Counted from the first letter of the stretch, positions 41,504-51,437 are shown. The stretch is DNA of 64,000 nucleotides from Pseudarthrobacter sulfonivorans (GCF_024391045.1 NZ_JANFCZ010000009.1:62001-126000); one strand, 5' to 3'. Program-made: numbers and translations. The notes: generated from the letters alone by a model not told the origin.

Positions 41504-43648
41504 ATGCAGGCGGGTCCGGTGCCGGATAAACAGCGTCCCAATGAGACGATGAACTCGATGTCAGCTTCCAATTCCCCTTCCGATACCGCAGGCCGCTCCG
41601 GTTCCACCGGTGCCAGCGAAACGCGTTCCAGCGCCATCATGGCCGCCGGCACGCTGGTTTCGCGGTTCCTGGGTTTTGGGAAGACCTGGATGCTGGGTGC
41701 CGCCCTCGGCCTCGGCTCCACGGTCAACGACACGTTTATCAACGCCAACAACCTGCCCAACCTGATCTTCCTGCTGGTGGCCGGGGGCGTGTTCAACGCC
41801 GTGCTGGTGCCGCAGATCATCAAGGCAAGCAAAGCTCCTGACAGGGGAGCGGATTACATCAGCCGGCTGCTGACCCTGGCGGTCCTCCTGCTGCTCGGGC
41901 TGACTGCCCTGGTCACGCTGGCGGCGCCATGGGTCATTGACCTGACCACCCAGGGGTACTCACCGCAGCAGAAGTCACTGGCCGTTGCCTTCGCCTTCTG
42001 GTGCCTGCCGCAGATTTTCTTCTATGGCCTGTATGCCCTTCTGACGCAGGTCCTCAACGCCAACGGCGCGTTCGGCCCGGCCATGTGGGCGCCCATCATG
42101 AACAACATCGTGGCCATCGCCGGCTTGGGCATGTTCATCTGGATCTTCGGCCAAAACGCCGTCAACCCGCACACTTTGGACAACTGGGGTTCCACCCAGA
42201 CCCTCCTGGTGGCGGGGTTCTCCACCATCGGCGTGGTGGCCCAGACCGCCATCCTGCTGATCCCGGTCATCCGCCTCAGACTCGGCCTTCGGCCCAAGTT
42301 CGGGTGGCGCGGAGTGGGACTTGGCCAGGCAGCGAAGCTGAGTGTTTGGACGCTCCTGACCGCCGCCGTCGGGCAATTGGCCTTCCTCTACGTCATGCGT
42401 ATCGCCACCATTCCGGGCGCCGAGCGTCTCCGGCTGAAGGAGTCAGGAGATCCCGCGGGGGACATCCTGCCGGGCAACGCCGTCCTGGAAGTGGCCAGCC
42501 AGCTGTACCTGCTGCCCCACTCGATCATTGCGTTGTCGCTCGCCACCGTCCTCTTTAACCGGATGACCCGCGCCTCGCAGGACGGCAACCGGGCCGAACT
42601 GCGTGATGCGCTCTCGCACGGCCTCCGCACCATGGCCGTGGCCACCGTCTTCGGAGCGCTGGCGCTCTTTGCCCTGGCCGGTCCGCTGGGAATGTTCTTC
42701 TCCGGCGGACTTCGGCAGGACGGCGTGATGCTGGCCCAGACGCTGACCATCCTGGCGCTGAGCACACCATTCATGAGTGCCAACTTCATGATGTCCCGGG
42801 TATTCTACGCCAACGAGGACGCCCGGACCCCGTTCTACGTCCAGCTTCTGCTGGCGGTGGTTTACGTTGTCGGGGCCTTCGTCATCCAGTTCATGCCGGT
42901 GGGCCAGATCATTTACGCGATCGCCATCCTGTACATGGTGGGCAATATCCTCTCGGTGGTCATCAGCGCGTTCTTCCTGCGGCGCCTGCTCGGCCACCTG
43001 GACGGTCCACGCATTGCCAACTCGTACATTCGGATGGGTTACGCCGCGCTCGGTTCCGCTGTTGCCGGTGCCGGTGCCCTGTGGCTGATGGGCAGCTACA
43101 GCGCGGACGGATTCGCCTGGAGCGACCGGATTGCCGCACTCCTGACGGTGGTGGTGGTTGGTCCCATCATGCTGGTGGCCTACGTCTTCCTCCTCAAGGT
43201 GTTCCATGTTTCGGAACTGCGCGATCTGCTGCGCCCGCTGCTCGGGCGTCTGGGCCGCGGCGGCGCGGAACCGTCCGCCGCAGCGGAGGGGACGCCGTCG
43301 TCGTCCGCTTCCGCTTCCGGTTCCCGCTCGGAGGCGGAACGTCCGACGCCGGAACGCGCCACGGTCTCGGTGGATACCGGTCTCATCCCGCGCATCTCGG
43401 GCGAGTTCGACGCGACGTCGTTCCGCGCCGGACCGGCGCCCGCGCGTCATATTCCCGCGGCACCTTCGGAGGCGCCCCAGGGGGACGGCACCCAGCCAGC
43501 TGGAGAATACCTGCCGGCCGAAGACGTTCCCGCCACCGCGCGCGGCGGGCTGCTGCGTGAAGAGATTCCCCTTCCGGGCCGGCGCACGTTCCAGGGGCAA
43601 CCCGGCAGGAACCCGCATTTCAAGCCTCGACGGCCCCGTAAAAAGTGA
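41504..43648 (+). CDS. murJ: Lipid II flippase MurJ (MviN)
   Basis: A 714-residue protein. Residues ~45-560 have about 14 membrane helices with MAAGTLVSRFLGFGKTWML and NLIFLLVAGGVFNAVLVPQI, the MurJ core. The last ~150 residues are hydrophilic and low in complexity (Ala, Pro, Ser, Gly, Arg) and lie outside the membrane. The usual MurJ is about 510-550 residues, so both the N-terminus and the tail are extended. ATG at 41504 is used; 41549 (MNSMSAS) and 41558 are alternatives with similar weak ribosome-binding sites. MurJ flips undecaprenyl-linked peptidoglycan precursor. The downstream pseudokinase-like gene is linked to it in function. Confidence 0.9.
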   Translation: MQAGPVPDKQRPNETMNSMSASNSPSDTAGRSGSTGASETRSSAIMAAGTLVSRFLGFGKTWMLGAALGLGSTVNDTFINANNLPNLIFLLVAGGVFNAVLVPQIIKASKAPDRGADYISRLLTLAVLLLLGLTALVTLAAPWVIDLTTQGYSPQQKSLAVAFAFWCLPQIFFYGLYALLTQVLNANGAFGPAMWAPIMNNIVAIAGLGMFIWIFGQNAVNPHTLDNWGSTQTLLVAGFSTIGVVAQTAILLIPVIRLRLGLRPKFGWRGVGLGQAAKLSVWTLLTAAVGQLAFLYVMRIATIPGAERLRLKESGDPAGDILPGNAVLEVASQLYLLPHSIIALSLATVLFNRMTRASQDGNRAELRDALSHGLRTMAVATVFGALALFALAGPLGMFFSGGLRQDGVMLAQTLTILALSTPFMSANFMMSRVFYANEDARTPFYVQLLLAVVYVVGAFVIQFMPVGQIIYAIAILYMVGNILSVVISAFFLRRLLGHLDGPRIANSYIRMGYAALGSAVAGAGALWLMGSYSADGFAWSDRIAALLTVVVVGPIMLVAYVFLLKVFHVSELRDLLRPLLGRLGRGGAEPSAAAEGTPSSSASASGSRSEAERPTPERATVSVDTGLIPRISGEFDATSFRAGPAPARHIPAAPSEAPQGDGTQPAGEYLPAEDVPATARGGLLREEIPLPGRRTFQGQPGRNPHFKPRRPRKK

Positions 43649-43749
43649 TCTCCACGGCGTTGCCGGCTGCCTGTCGACCGCGGCGGACATGCCGAATCGG
43701 CTAGGATCGAACCTGAACAGGGGTAGTTTCAGGCGGCCACAATCCGGCC

Positions 43750-43766
43750 AGCCGGCCGGCTTTTTA
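43750..43766 (+). terminator. Terminator after murJ
   Basis: AGCCGGCCGGCT is a perfect 12-bp palindrome followed by TTTTA, about 100 bp past the murJ stop and 64 bp before the next start. Compatible with a factor-independent terminator, with a short loop. Confidence 0.4.
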
Positions 43767-43829
43767 CCGGCTCCGGCCGGCAGTGGACTCGTCGATGCCT
43801 GCAATGCCCGGACAGTCTAGGAGGAACAC

Positions 43830-45467
43830 GTGTCCCACCCGATCGACGTTGGATCAGTACTCGGCGGCCGCTACAAGGTCACAGCCACGGTACTGACCTC
43901 ACACGACCAGGATCTGGTGCTGGACGGTGTGGACCAGGTGCTCAACCGTCCGGTCAGCATTCTGGTCGCAGGCCCGGACAACACCGAGCAGGTGGCCCAG
44001 AGCGCCCGCGAGGTGGCCACGGGGGAGCGTCCCGGCAGTGTCCAGGTCCTTGACCTCGGCGTCACCGAAGCAGCCACGTACCTCATCACCAACCACACGT
44101 CCGCGGCAGACCTCCTCGACCTGGTGGTGGCCTCCGATGCGCCCTATGTTGAGCCATTCTTCACGGACACTCTGGGCAGCGAGATCTTCGGGCAGGCGCG
44201 TTCGCATGAGCCTGAACCGTATGACGACGAGGAGAACGTCGACGCCGGCTACATCAAGTATGCGGACAGCCACCCTGCCCAGGTTGACCCGTACCGGCAG
44301 GCACCCACCGTTCCTCCCGTGGTTCCGCCCCGTCCGCCCATCGGGCCGACCACCCGCCCCGCTTCGGGTGCGGCTGCGGGCGCTGCCGATGCGGGGGCTG
44401 CCGGCCTTGCCGGCGGAGCCGCCGCTGCGCGCCAACAGTCCACCGCGCCCCAGCAGGTGCAACCCCAGCAGGTGCAACCGACCAACGGCGGGTCCGGTGT
44501 GTCCGGTGCAGGTTCCGGGTCCGGACGGGGCGCGGGTGCGGCTGCGGGGGCTGGTGCGGGTGCCGCAGCTGGCGCGGCAGCCAGCCAGGCGGAGCACCGC
44601 ACGGGCACCGAAACACCGAAGGTATCCCTGTGGTCAGAAGACGACTACTCCTATGGGGATCAGGATGCCGCCCGCGGCGAAGCGGAGCCGCAGCCGGTAG
44701 TGCAGTCCAACCGTTCGGCCTCGGCCTTCCCTTCGCCGGCCCGCAAGGCGTCTCCGGCCGCGGCGGCCGTCCCCCCGGCCCGTGATTCCAGCGAATTCTA
44801 CGAGGATGAGCCTGAGCGGGAGCCCCGGTCCATGCGCTGGCTCGTGGGTGGCCTGCTTGCCGTTGTACTGGTCGCGGGGATGGTGTTCGCCCTCACCAAT
44901 CTGGGCAGCCTGTTCAATGGGAGTCCCCAGGCCAACCCGTCCACGGCGACCACCGGCACCCCCGGTCCCGGCACGGGAACCCCGACACCGAATGCAAGTT
45001 CGGCAGCGCCGCCGGCAGTACCGCCCGCCATCGAAAACATCACCCGTCAGGGCGATTTTGATTTCGCAGCCACCTACGACGTGGACCTTGTGAAGGCGTT
45101 TGACGGCAATGCTGCCAGCTACTGGTCGGACATGGAGTTCGCTACCGAAGCCTGGGGAGGCCTGGCACCCGACGGTGTGCCCCTCTTTGTGAAGTTGAAG
45201 AGTCCCGCCACGGTTTCGTCCATCACCTTGACCCAGCTCGGCGCATCGGGCGGCAACCTCAGTGTCTACACCAATGACCGTCCGTCACTGGATGGCGCCA
45301 AACTGGTGGGAACCAACGGCTTCACGTCAACGGATCTCACCATGCCCCTGGCGGAACCGGTCAAGGCCCAGTACGTGATTGTGTCCATCAAGGCACTGCC
45401 CAAGCTGGCCGCGCCCAAGACTCGCTACGGCTACGGAATCCGCCTGGCGGAAATCAAAGTCCAATAA
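43830..45467 (+). CDS. Membrane protein with a vestigial kinase N-lobe and a discoidin-like external domain
   Basis: A 545-residue protein. GTG start with an AGGAGG five bases upstream. Residues ~8-110 (GSVLGGRYKVTATVLTSHDQ) echo the N-lobe of Ser/Thr kinases, but the glycine loop is lost, and where the catalytic Lys should be there is Ile (VSILVAG). No C-lobe follows. Residues ~150-320 are low in complexity (Pro, Ala, Gln, Gly). A single transmembrane helix (LVGGLLAVVLVAGMVFAL) lies at about 331-350. Residues ~395-545 form a jelly-roll/discoidin-like domain. In mycobacteria the equivalent pseudokinase is fused to MurJ and regulates it by phospho-dependent binding; here it is a separate gene. 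Confidence 0.72.
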   Translation: MSHPIDVGSVLGGRYKVTATVLTSHDQDLVLDGVDQVLNRPVSILVAGPDNTEQVAQSAREVATGERPGSVQVLDLGVTEAATYLITNHTSAADLLDLVVASDAPYVEPFFTDTLGSEIFGQARSHEPEPYDDEENVDAGYIKYADSHPAQVDPYRQAPTVPPVVPPRPPIGPTTRPASGAAAGAADAGAAGLAGGAAAARQQSTAPQQVQPQQVQPTNGGSGVSGAGSGSGRGAGAAAGAGAGAAAGAAASQAEHRTGTETPKVSLWSEDDYSYGDQDAARGEAEPQPVVQSNRSASAFPSPARKASPAAAAVPPARDSSEFYEDEPEREPRSMRWLVGGLLAVVLVAGMVFALTNLGSLFNGSPQANPSTATTGTPGPGTGTPTPNASSAAPPAVPPAIENITRQGDFDFAATYDVDLVKAFDGNAASYWSDMEFATEAWGGLAPDGVPLFVKLKSPATVSSITLTQLGASGGNLSVYTNDRPSLDGAKLVGTNGFTSTDLTMPLAEPVKAQYVIVSIKALPKLAAPKTRYGYGIRLAEIKVQ

Positions 45468-45618
45468 CCGCAGCGCGGACCATCGCCGGTTAGGGCGCAG
45501 CCAGCCCTGTACCAGCCGCGGGCAGGGGTCCCCGGAATATTCACTACCAAGATTCAGTTGTGCCATGTGGCCGGTCGAGAAACCCGGCGCATCGACTAAG
45601 GAAGAGGTTCACCGTTCA

Positions 45619-46575
45619 GTGAGCAACGCAGAAAACACCGCGTCCGAAGTACGTGATGTCATCATCGTCGGCTCGGGCCCGGCTGGATACACGGCCGCGG
45701 TCTATACGGCCCGCGCCAATCTGAAGCCCCTTCTGTTGGCGGGTTCAGTCACCGCCGGCGGCGAACTGATGAACACCACCGATGTAGAAAATTACCCGGG
45801 TTTCCCGGAAGGGATCATGGGGCCGGACCTCATGGAGAACTTCGAGAAGCAGGCGGCCCGGTTCGGGACCGAGATCCAGTTTGAGGACGTCACATCCTTG
45901 GACCTGGAGGGTGACATCAAGACCGTCACCATCGGTACGGGAGAAACCTTCCAGGCACGGGCGATCATCCTTTCCACCGGATCCGCCTACCGGGAACTTG
46001 GCCTGCCCAACGAAAAGCGACTCTCCGGCCACGGCGTCAGCTGGTGCGCAACCTGCGACGGTTTCTTTTTCAAAGACCAGGACATTGCGGTCATTGGTGG
46101 GGGAGACTCGGCCATGGAAGAAGCCCTGTTCCTGACCAAGTTTGCCAAGTCCGTTACGGTGGTCCACCGCCGCGACACGCTCAAGGCTTCCAAGATCATG
46201 GCCGACCGTGCGTTGGCACACGAGAAGATTTCGTTCATCTGGAACAGCGCTGTTGACGACGTCATCGGGCAGGACAAGGTCACTGGACTGAAGATCAAAA
46301 ACCTTCAGGACGGAACTGTTTCAGACCTCGCAGTCACCGGCGTCTTCGTAGCCATTGGAAACGACCCCCGCACGGACCTCGTCAAAGACACCCTCAAGAT
46401 CACGGCCGAAGGCACCATTGCCGTGGACGGCCGGAGTTCCAGGACCAGCGTCGCGGGCGTCTTCGCCGCAGGTGACGTTGTAGACCCCACTTACCGCCAG
46501 GCCATCACCGCGTCGGGTTCAGGCTGTGTCGCAGCCATCGACGTGGAGCATTACCTCGCAGACCTGCAGGCATAA
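45619..46575 (+). CDS. trxB: Thioredoxin-disulfide reductase
   Basis: A 318-residue FAD enzyme. VIIVGSGPAGYTAAVY is the FAD-binding motif, the redox pair is CATC within WCATCDGFFF (Cys143 and Cys146), and IAVIGGGDSAMEEALF is the NADPH-binding motif, in the usual TrxB order. GVFAAGDV near the end closes over FAD. The GTG at 45619 (VSNAENT) gives the normal length; the frame is open 80 codons upstream but antisense-like. A GAGG about 11 bases upstream is a weak ribosome-binding site. It reduces the thioredoxin encoded 35 bp downstream with NADPH. Confidence 0.95.
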   Translation: MSNAENTASEVRDVIIVGSGPAGYTAAVYTARANLKPLLLAGSVTAGGELMNTTDVENYPGFPEGIMGPDLMENFEKQAARFGTEIQFEDVTSLDLEGDIKTVTIGTGETFQARAIILSTGSAYRELGLPNEKRLSGHGVSWCATCDGFFFKDQDIAVIGGGDSAMEEALFLTKFAKSVTVVHRRDTLKASKIMADRALAHEKISFIWNSAVDDVIGQDKVTGLKIKNLQDGTVSDLAVTGVFVAIGNDPRTDLVKDTLKITAEGTIAVDGRSSRTSVAGVFAAGDVVDPTYRQAITASGSGCVAAIDVEHYLADLQA

Positions 46576-46610
46576 GACCCCACACCGCATTCGAAGAGAA
46601 AGACAATGCT

Positions 46611-46937
46611 ATGAGCAACGCTAAAGACGTAACAGACGCAAGCTTCGGTACGGATGTACTTTCAGCCGACAAACCGGTGATCGTGGATTTCTGGGCTGAA
46701 TGGTGCGGCCCGTGCCGTAAGCTGGGACCCATCCTCGACGAGATCTCCGTGGAGTACAGCGAGAAGGTTAACGTTGTTAAGGTCAACGTCGACGACAATC
46801 CTGCCATTGCCGCCGAGTATGGAATTACCTCCATCCCTGCTGTGTACCTTTTCCAGGGCGGCGAAGTGAAGAGCACTGTTATTGGTGCCCGGCCCAAGCA
46901 GTACTTCGAAAAGGAATTCGCTGACGTCCTTTCCTAA
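46611..46937 (+). CDS. trxA: Thioredoxin
   Basis: A 108-residue thioredoxin of standard length with the active site WCGPC at residues 31-35, preceded by VIVDFWAE. The cis-Pro after SIPAVYLF is present. It is the electron donor for ribonucleotide reductase and other disulfide targets, kept reduced by TrxB encoded just before it. ATG start; AGAGAAAGA lies upstream. It is followed by a strong terminator at 46961-46998, after which about 5.5 kb carries no gene. Confidence 0.95.
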   Translation: MSNAKDVTDASFGTDVLSADKPVIVDFWAEWCGPCRKLGPILDEISVEYSEKVNVVKVNVDDNPAIAAEYGITSIPAVYLFQGGEVKSTVIGARPKQYFEKEFADVLS

Positions 46938-46960
46938 CGGGTAAGACGCCTTCGTCCAAC

Positions 46961-46998
46961 ACTGTGGCCGCTGCCTCTCGCGAGGCAGTGGCCACAGT
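46961..46998 (+). terminator. Terminator after trxA
   Basis: ACTGTGGCC pairs with GGCCACAGT and, one base further in, CTGCCTC with GAGGCAG around a TCGC loop: a 16-bp stem with one mismatch. CGTTTAA follows. It ends the trxB-trxA message. Confidence 0.75.
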
Positions 46999-47164
46999 CG
47001 TTTAATGGCGCTGGCGGATTTCAGTTTTTGAACTTCTGTAGGTTGCTTCTCTGCGCCAAGAGTCCAGCACGACGCTGCCTTGATCTGGAAGCATCCCTGG
47101 AGTGCTGCGCCCGTTTGATGGGCCCTTCCAGCCACCCTTGAGATCCTCTTGAGACGCGGATTGG

Positions 47165-47209
47165 CCGATCTCGCGTTCACCGATCTCGCGCGAATTCACC
47201 GATCCCGCA
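47165..47209. repeat. Three short direct repeats (CCGATCTCGCG)
   Basis: CCGATCTCGCG occurs at 47165 and 47180, with a variant CCGATCCCGC at 47199. The steps are 15 and 19 bp. They lie 50 bp before the first parS site. Function unknown. Confidence 0.4.
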
Positions 47210-47260
47210 GGCCATCGAATAGCACTTCTGAATTGAGGCCTGCCGCTTGGCACGCTTTCT

Positions 47261-47274
47261 GTTTCACGTGAAAC
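47261..47274. promoter_or_regulatory. parS site 1
   Basis: Perfect GTTTCACGTGAAAC, extended symmetrically to an 18-bp palindrome by CT and AG. This is the ParB (Spo0J) binding consensus. Confidence 0.9.
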
Positions 47275-47926
47275 AGTCAAGAGATCCGGAGCCACTTCGA
47301 GAGGGGAGCCGAGTCAGTAGCCTCAGACTTCGAGTGCTGCACACCGTTCCATAAAACCCAGTTGGCCAGGTACCCCCATATGTTGGCTGTGGACGGCACA
47401 ACTACCGGATGACAATGTCTATCGGGTGAACTAACACTCGACTACCCGGCCTGCCTAGGGATTCATATTCCGCGGTGCCAATGACAGCGGTGAGCTACAC
47501 GCCAGTTCAGTCGATCCGCGCTGCGGGTGGACTCGAGTCGCTGCTAACTTTCCATGGCAAAGAAAGTCAATACCCCAGTCAATTCCGGCCACCACACAGA
47601 TCGGTGGCGGAATCCATCCGTGGAGCCCACCTTTTGGTCTGTCTGTATTTACTCAAGGGAGTGTCTGCCTGGCCCGAAGCATTCCGGACCCTCTCGTCGG
47701 ATGCTAGGGCCACACACGGCTGACAGGCCCAACTTCGTCCCTGACCATCGATAAGCGTTAGGACTGCGTGGTGCAGGGGAACGCCATACAACACCCAAGA
47801 CACAAGGTCGAGAGCCAGAGCCCGCATATTGGTAGGTGGACTACCGCAACACCGAGTTTTCCAATAAAGCTCCTAATACGATGGACACTGCATGAAGCGA
47901 CGGACAAGGAGAGAGACGCGTGCATC

Positions 47927-47940
47927 GTTTCACGTGAAAC
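47927..47940. promoter_or_regulatory. parS site 2
   Basis: Perfect GTTTCACGTGAAAC. Only 38 bp from site 3, so the two could be loaded by neighbouring ParB clamps. Confidence 0.9.
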
Positions 47941-47964
47941 GCGCGTATGTGTGTGTCGCTGAAT

Positions 47965-47978
47965 GTTTCACGTGAAAC
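47965..47978. promoter_or_regulatory. parS site 3
   Basis: Perfect GTTTCACGTGAAAC within TGTTTCACGTGAAACA. Closest pair in the field, with site 2. Confidence 0.9.
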
Positions 47979-48896
47979 AGGCGGTGCCACCCCTTCAGAC
48001 CTGGAAAAGCTTCTGTTGTCCGAATCGAGCACGTGTTCGGCTCCTGAACCCAGGCCCGGAACACCCACCTCGGGGCCATGCGCTCACGGTATCCGCCGAA
48101 ACGGTTCCAAGCGGTGATCCACCGAGAAATTCGACTTACTCAAGACCATTAGGCACTAAGTCCCGTCACGCTCAAGGCACAGGACGATCCCTTACCCCAA
48201 TGAAGTCCAGCCAAGAATCTGCCCGATCCGTCCGGTGGAGCCGGTACCCGATGCAATGTGGGCCAAGGCATCGATTGTGCCAGCGCTTGCGCCGGCCCAC
48301 TGGAGCAAGTACTAGCATCGCATGGACAATCGAGATTCAAAACTAGAGACTTCCGACGGATAGGCACTCTTCCCACCCAATTGCCCGTCGCGGTACCGCA
48401 CCCCAACACGGGCACCATGTCTACAAGCTAATCTTCCGGGCGCCGCGAAGGCCTTCCCGGGCCCGCCGCCCACAACTGGGTCGCGGTGTCAGCTGACCAG
48501 GAAGGCGATTCGGCGGGTGCTGTGCCTTCCTCAATTCATACGCTTCTGAGCCCTGTTTACCAACCTCGGCGTGAGGGCTAAGCCCGCTCCAACGTCAAAC
48601 TCGAATCTCTGGACTGCAGAACGCCAAACACCAGCTGATGCCAGCCATTCCGCCGACAAATACAGTGGGGTGAACTCGTAACGAGCCATCGGATTAGGCG
48701 CCTCTCCACCGCATCTGGGACCTTGCTTATCGCCGCCGTTGAAACAGGGAAGCCGATCTGGCTACGCGGCAGTGCAGAGCCTGCCCAAGCAGTCCGCGAT
48801 CGGCATGGCCACGCAACAGGCGTCAGGCTGGGATGTCCCCTGCGACAGTTGCCACTAGGGAAGGTATGGCCCTACGTCCACATAATAGACTGGGAT

Positions 48897-48910
48897 GTTT
48901 CACGTGAAAC
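48897..48910. promoter_or_regulatory. parS site 4
   Basis: Perfect GTTTCACGTGAAAC, 140 bp from site 5. Confidence 0.9.
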
Positions 48911-49036
48911 GCAGCCGATTCCTTCCGGTACCGTTACCACGACGACCGCCAGCAATCCTAGGTACCCATACGCGGAGGACAACCGCGCAGATAGGGGCTG
49001 AGGCTGAGAACCAGTCGCCACCACCGAGGCCAGAAT

Positions 49037-49050
49037 GTTTCACGTGAAAC
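49037..49050. promoter_or_regulatory. parS site 5
   Basis: Perfect GTTTCACGTGAAAC within TGTTTCACGTGAAACA. It lies about 650 bp left of the first DnaA-box-like array. Confidence 0.9.
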
Positions 49051-49695
49051 ATGACCACCGAAGGGGAGACCCCCAGGCCGTTCGCCGCCACCCCGCCAAC
49101 AACCCTAGACTCCACATCTTTCGGCACAGGATATTCAGTAGGCTTACTAAGCTATGCGACGTCTTCCGGACCATGAGACAACGGACCCTCCGCAACAAGC
49201 ACCCGCCGTGAGTCCATATGCAGCGGGACATGCTCCGGAACCAAAAGTACCGCTGATGGAGCCCCACCTCAAAAGAAGTGCCATCGTGTGAGGACGCCAA
49301 TTTGCCAAGCTGCCAACTCGGCGAGCCCGTCGGCCGTTTGGAAGCATATTCCGCCAGGGTCTAGACGAGTGTGAAATCGTAATCGTCGGTTGTCAGTCAA
49401 TCAAAGAGAAGGACACGACACTACATGGAGAATGACGCAGTCGTGGGGGGAGACCATCCAGTCCATCCACCCAACCAGAAATCCAACTCGAGACCGGAGG
49501 ACATGAGACGCTAAGTGCCTCGCTGGCTCAGTGCTTTGTTCTGCTGGTGCCTCCGGCTCGTTGCTTGGTGGTGCTTCGGAATTGGAGTCTCCCGTGTTCG
49601 ATTCGACCAAGAATGAGAGCGCTGGTGACGGCTTGAGAGTCAACAGCAGCCAGAGACTCGAACTGGCATTACTCGGCGAAGAACAAATTTGAACG

Positions 49696-49753
49696 TTATC
49701 CCCAGAAGTTATCCACAACCTTATCCACAGGCATATCCACAGACTTATCCACC
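49696..49753. promoter_or_regulatory. DnaA-box-like array 1 (five 9-mers on a 12-bp repeat)
   Basis: Starts at 49696 (TTATCCCCA), 49709 (TTATCCACA), 49721 (TTATCCACA), 49733 (ATATCCACA) and 49745 (TTATCCACC), all in the same direction. The steps are 13, 12, 12 and 12 bp. Two are perfect DnaA boxes; the others are one or two changes away. The regular spacing and single direction differ from the scattered boxes next to dnaA. It sits in the middle of the gene-free parS region, over 9 kb from dnaA. Confidence 0.75.
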
Positions 49754-49955
49754 GCCGACCTAGGGGTGGAAATCGAGACAACTCGAGACGCCGGTCGCGA
49801 CATAACCGTTCTTACGCAAAATCTGAGCCAATTGGCCGTGGCTGACTACTCAGTGAGCGGTCTTTGGTTCATTCAGGCCTACGAAATCGAGCTTAATCAT
49901 CCAGTTACTGGCGATTTCTAGCTTCCCAGTGCGGACCTAGCGTGATGCCAGTCAC

Positions 49956-49969
49956 GTTTCACGTGAAAC
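49956..49969. promoter_or_regulatory. parS site 6
   Basis: Perfect GTTTCACGTGAAAC lying between the two DnaA-box-like arrays. Confidence 0.9.
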
Positions 49970-50042
49970 GATTTAGCCAGACGCCGTTCGTGCCTCGGGG
50001 GAGAAAGATTCAGTCCCGGCCAAGAGCGAGCTAGCTCACAAG

Positions 50043-50097
50043 TTATCCACGCCTAGCCCAACACTTGTCCACAAAGTTACCCACAGGGATATCCACC
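50043..50097. promoter_or_regulatory. DnaA-box-like array 2 (four 9-mers, 12-bp step)
   Basis: TTATCCACG at 50043, TTGTCCACA at 50065, TTACCCACA at 50077 and ATATCCACC at 50089. The last three are exactly 12 bp apart; the first is 22 bp before them. Same direction as array 1, 290 bp to its right, with parS site 6 in between. Individual boxes are weaker than in array 1. Confidence 0.62.
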
Positions 50098-51405
50098 ACC
50101 GTAACCTGCCAGCAACTAACTCTCCAGCGTGCTCCCGCCCGAGAATTAAATACCCACAATTCTCAGCAACCATCGCCTCCAAACGAGGCACCGCACCAAG
50201 GCAGATCATTCCCGACTCCGGACCTTTGGTGTCTACTGAAGAAATTGGACCCATCGATGCGGCAGGACTGTGTCAGTCGCACGTCAAATCTGGCACACCC
50301 TGGTGGGTGGGATGCGGCCGGCGGGAACCACAGACTTGCACTAGATGTGCCGCGATTAGATCTTGAACTATTGAGGAATCCCAACAGACTGCGGTTCGGC
50401 GCGAAACTATGCTGCGGGGGAGGGCTTAGCGGACGACCATAGAGGCGGGAGGGACACGCACAGCCAGCTCGTCAGGGAGACGGCGTAGTTCAAACCAGCT
50501 AGCAACGTGCGGCACACAGGAAGACGGAAAGCCGACGCGTCTAGGAGATTAGGGCACAGCCCAAAGAGTTGTGAAGGCGGCATCCTGCAAGTAGAGCATC
50601 CACACTATAGTCTTCGCGCCGCCCGAAGTGGGGCCTGCCCGAGGAATGATGAGTATTCACCGCCGGCTTGGACTCAGCTTCGGCCATTCTCCAGGCCACC
50701 CTGGCTGTCTACTCCCAATCATCGGGTCGGCCCTGGTGTCGCATAGGGTTCTTCCATTGAGCTGTCGGCCTCCTAAGCATCGCGTTCAACAGAACGGAGA
50801 GGTTGGGGTTTACCTCATGGAGCCTGAGGCAACCACGCGGAGCACGACCACCTTCTACTATGGTCCTTTTGTATGGCCAATCGATCCACAACAGCGTGTA
50901 GCTGTCGGCCGACTACGAGCCCTGGAACACTCGAGTTTCTTCAATTACCAAATGCATCGGACCTGCCGATCCCACACCTGAAGGACCTGCCACACAATCG
51001 CGCAGGACAGCAGCGCGTTAAGTCGACCCAGAGTGCCCTCGCCGATTGAGGTCCCTCCAAACCCGCGAGGCCTCAGCCATTTGTTGTCTACCGACACTTT
51101 GGATCAGCGAGACCAATCCGTAACGGCATCCGAACTGTTGACGGCTAGCCACCCCTATCGAACATGGAGGTTGGTCCATCGTTAGAACCGACAGCGGTGT
51201 GGGCTGACAGGGACCGCTGCTAGAGCACCACCCTGCACGGGAGACACTCGCGAACCCCCACCAGTAGGGAGGTTACGCAATCCGATGCACGAAGGCGCAG
51301 CACCTAGTCACTCGATCGGATAGGGCCAGGCAGATCAGCTTCCAGGATCTTCCCTTCCGTTACCCAGATGGAACGACTCCGCCATGTCGTAAGACCAGTC
51401 GTATT

Positions 51406-51437
51406 GGAGTTTCACGTGAAACATCACGTGAAACTCC
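51406..51437. promoter_or_regulatory. parS site 7 with an overlapping half-site
   Basis: A perfect parS at 51409-51422 is followed directly by a second TCACGTGAAAC. Together they form a 13-bp inverted repeat (GGAGTTTCACGTG against CACGTGAAACTCC) with a 6-base spacer. This is the only composite site in the field and may bind ParB in a different geometry. Confidence 0.85.

Noticed and set aside
49401..49781. 126-codon minus-strand frame with a LWI-type repeat
   Set aside because: The amino-acid repeat is just the 12-bp DnaA-box array read in frame; no ribosome-binding site or family.
49696..50097. CRISPR array or plasmid iterons
   Set aside because: Repeats are 9-mers in 12-bp units with no spacers and no cas or rep gene nearby; they match the DnaA box instead.
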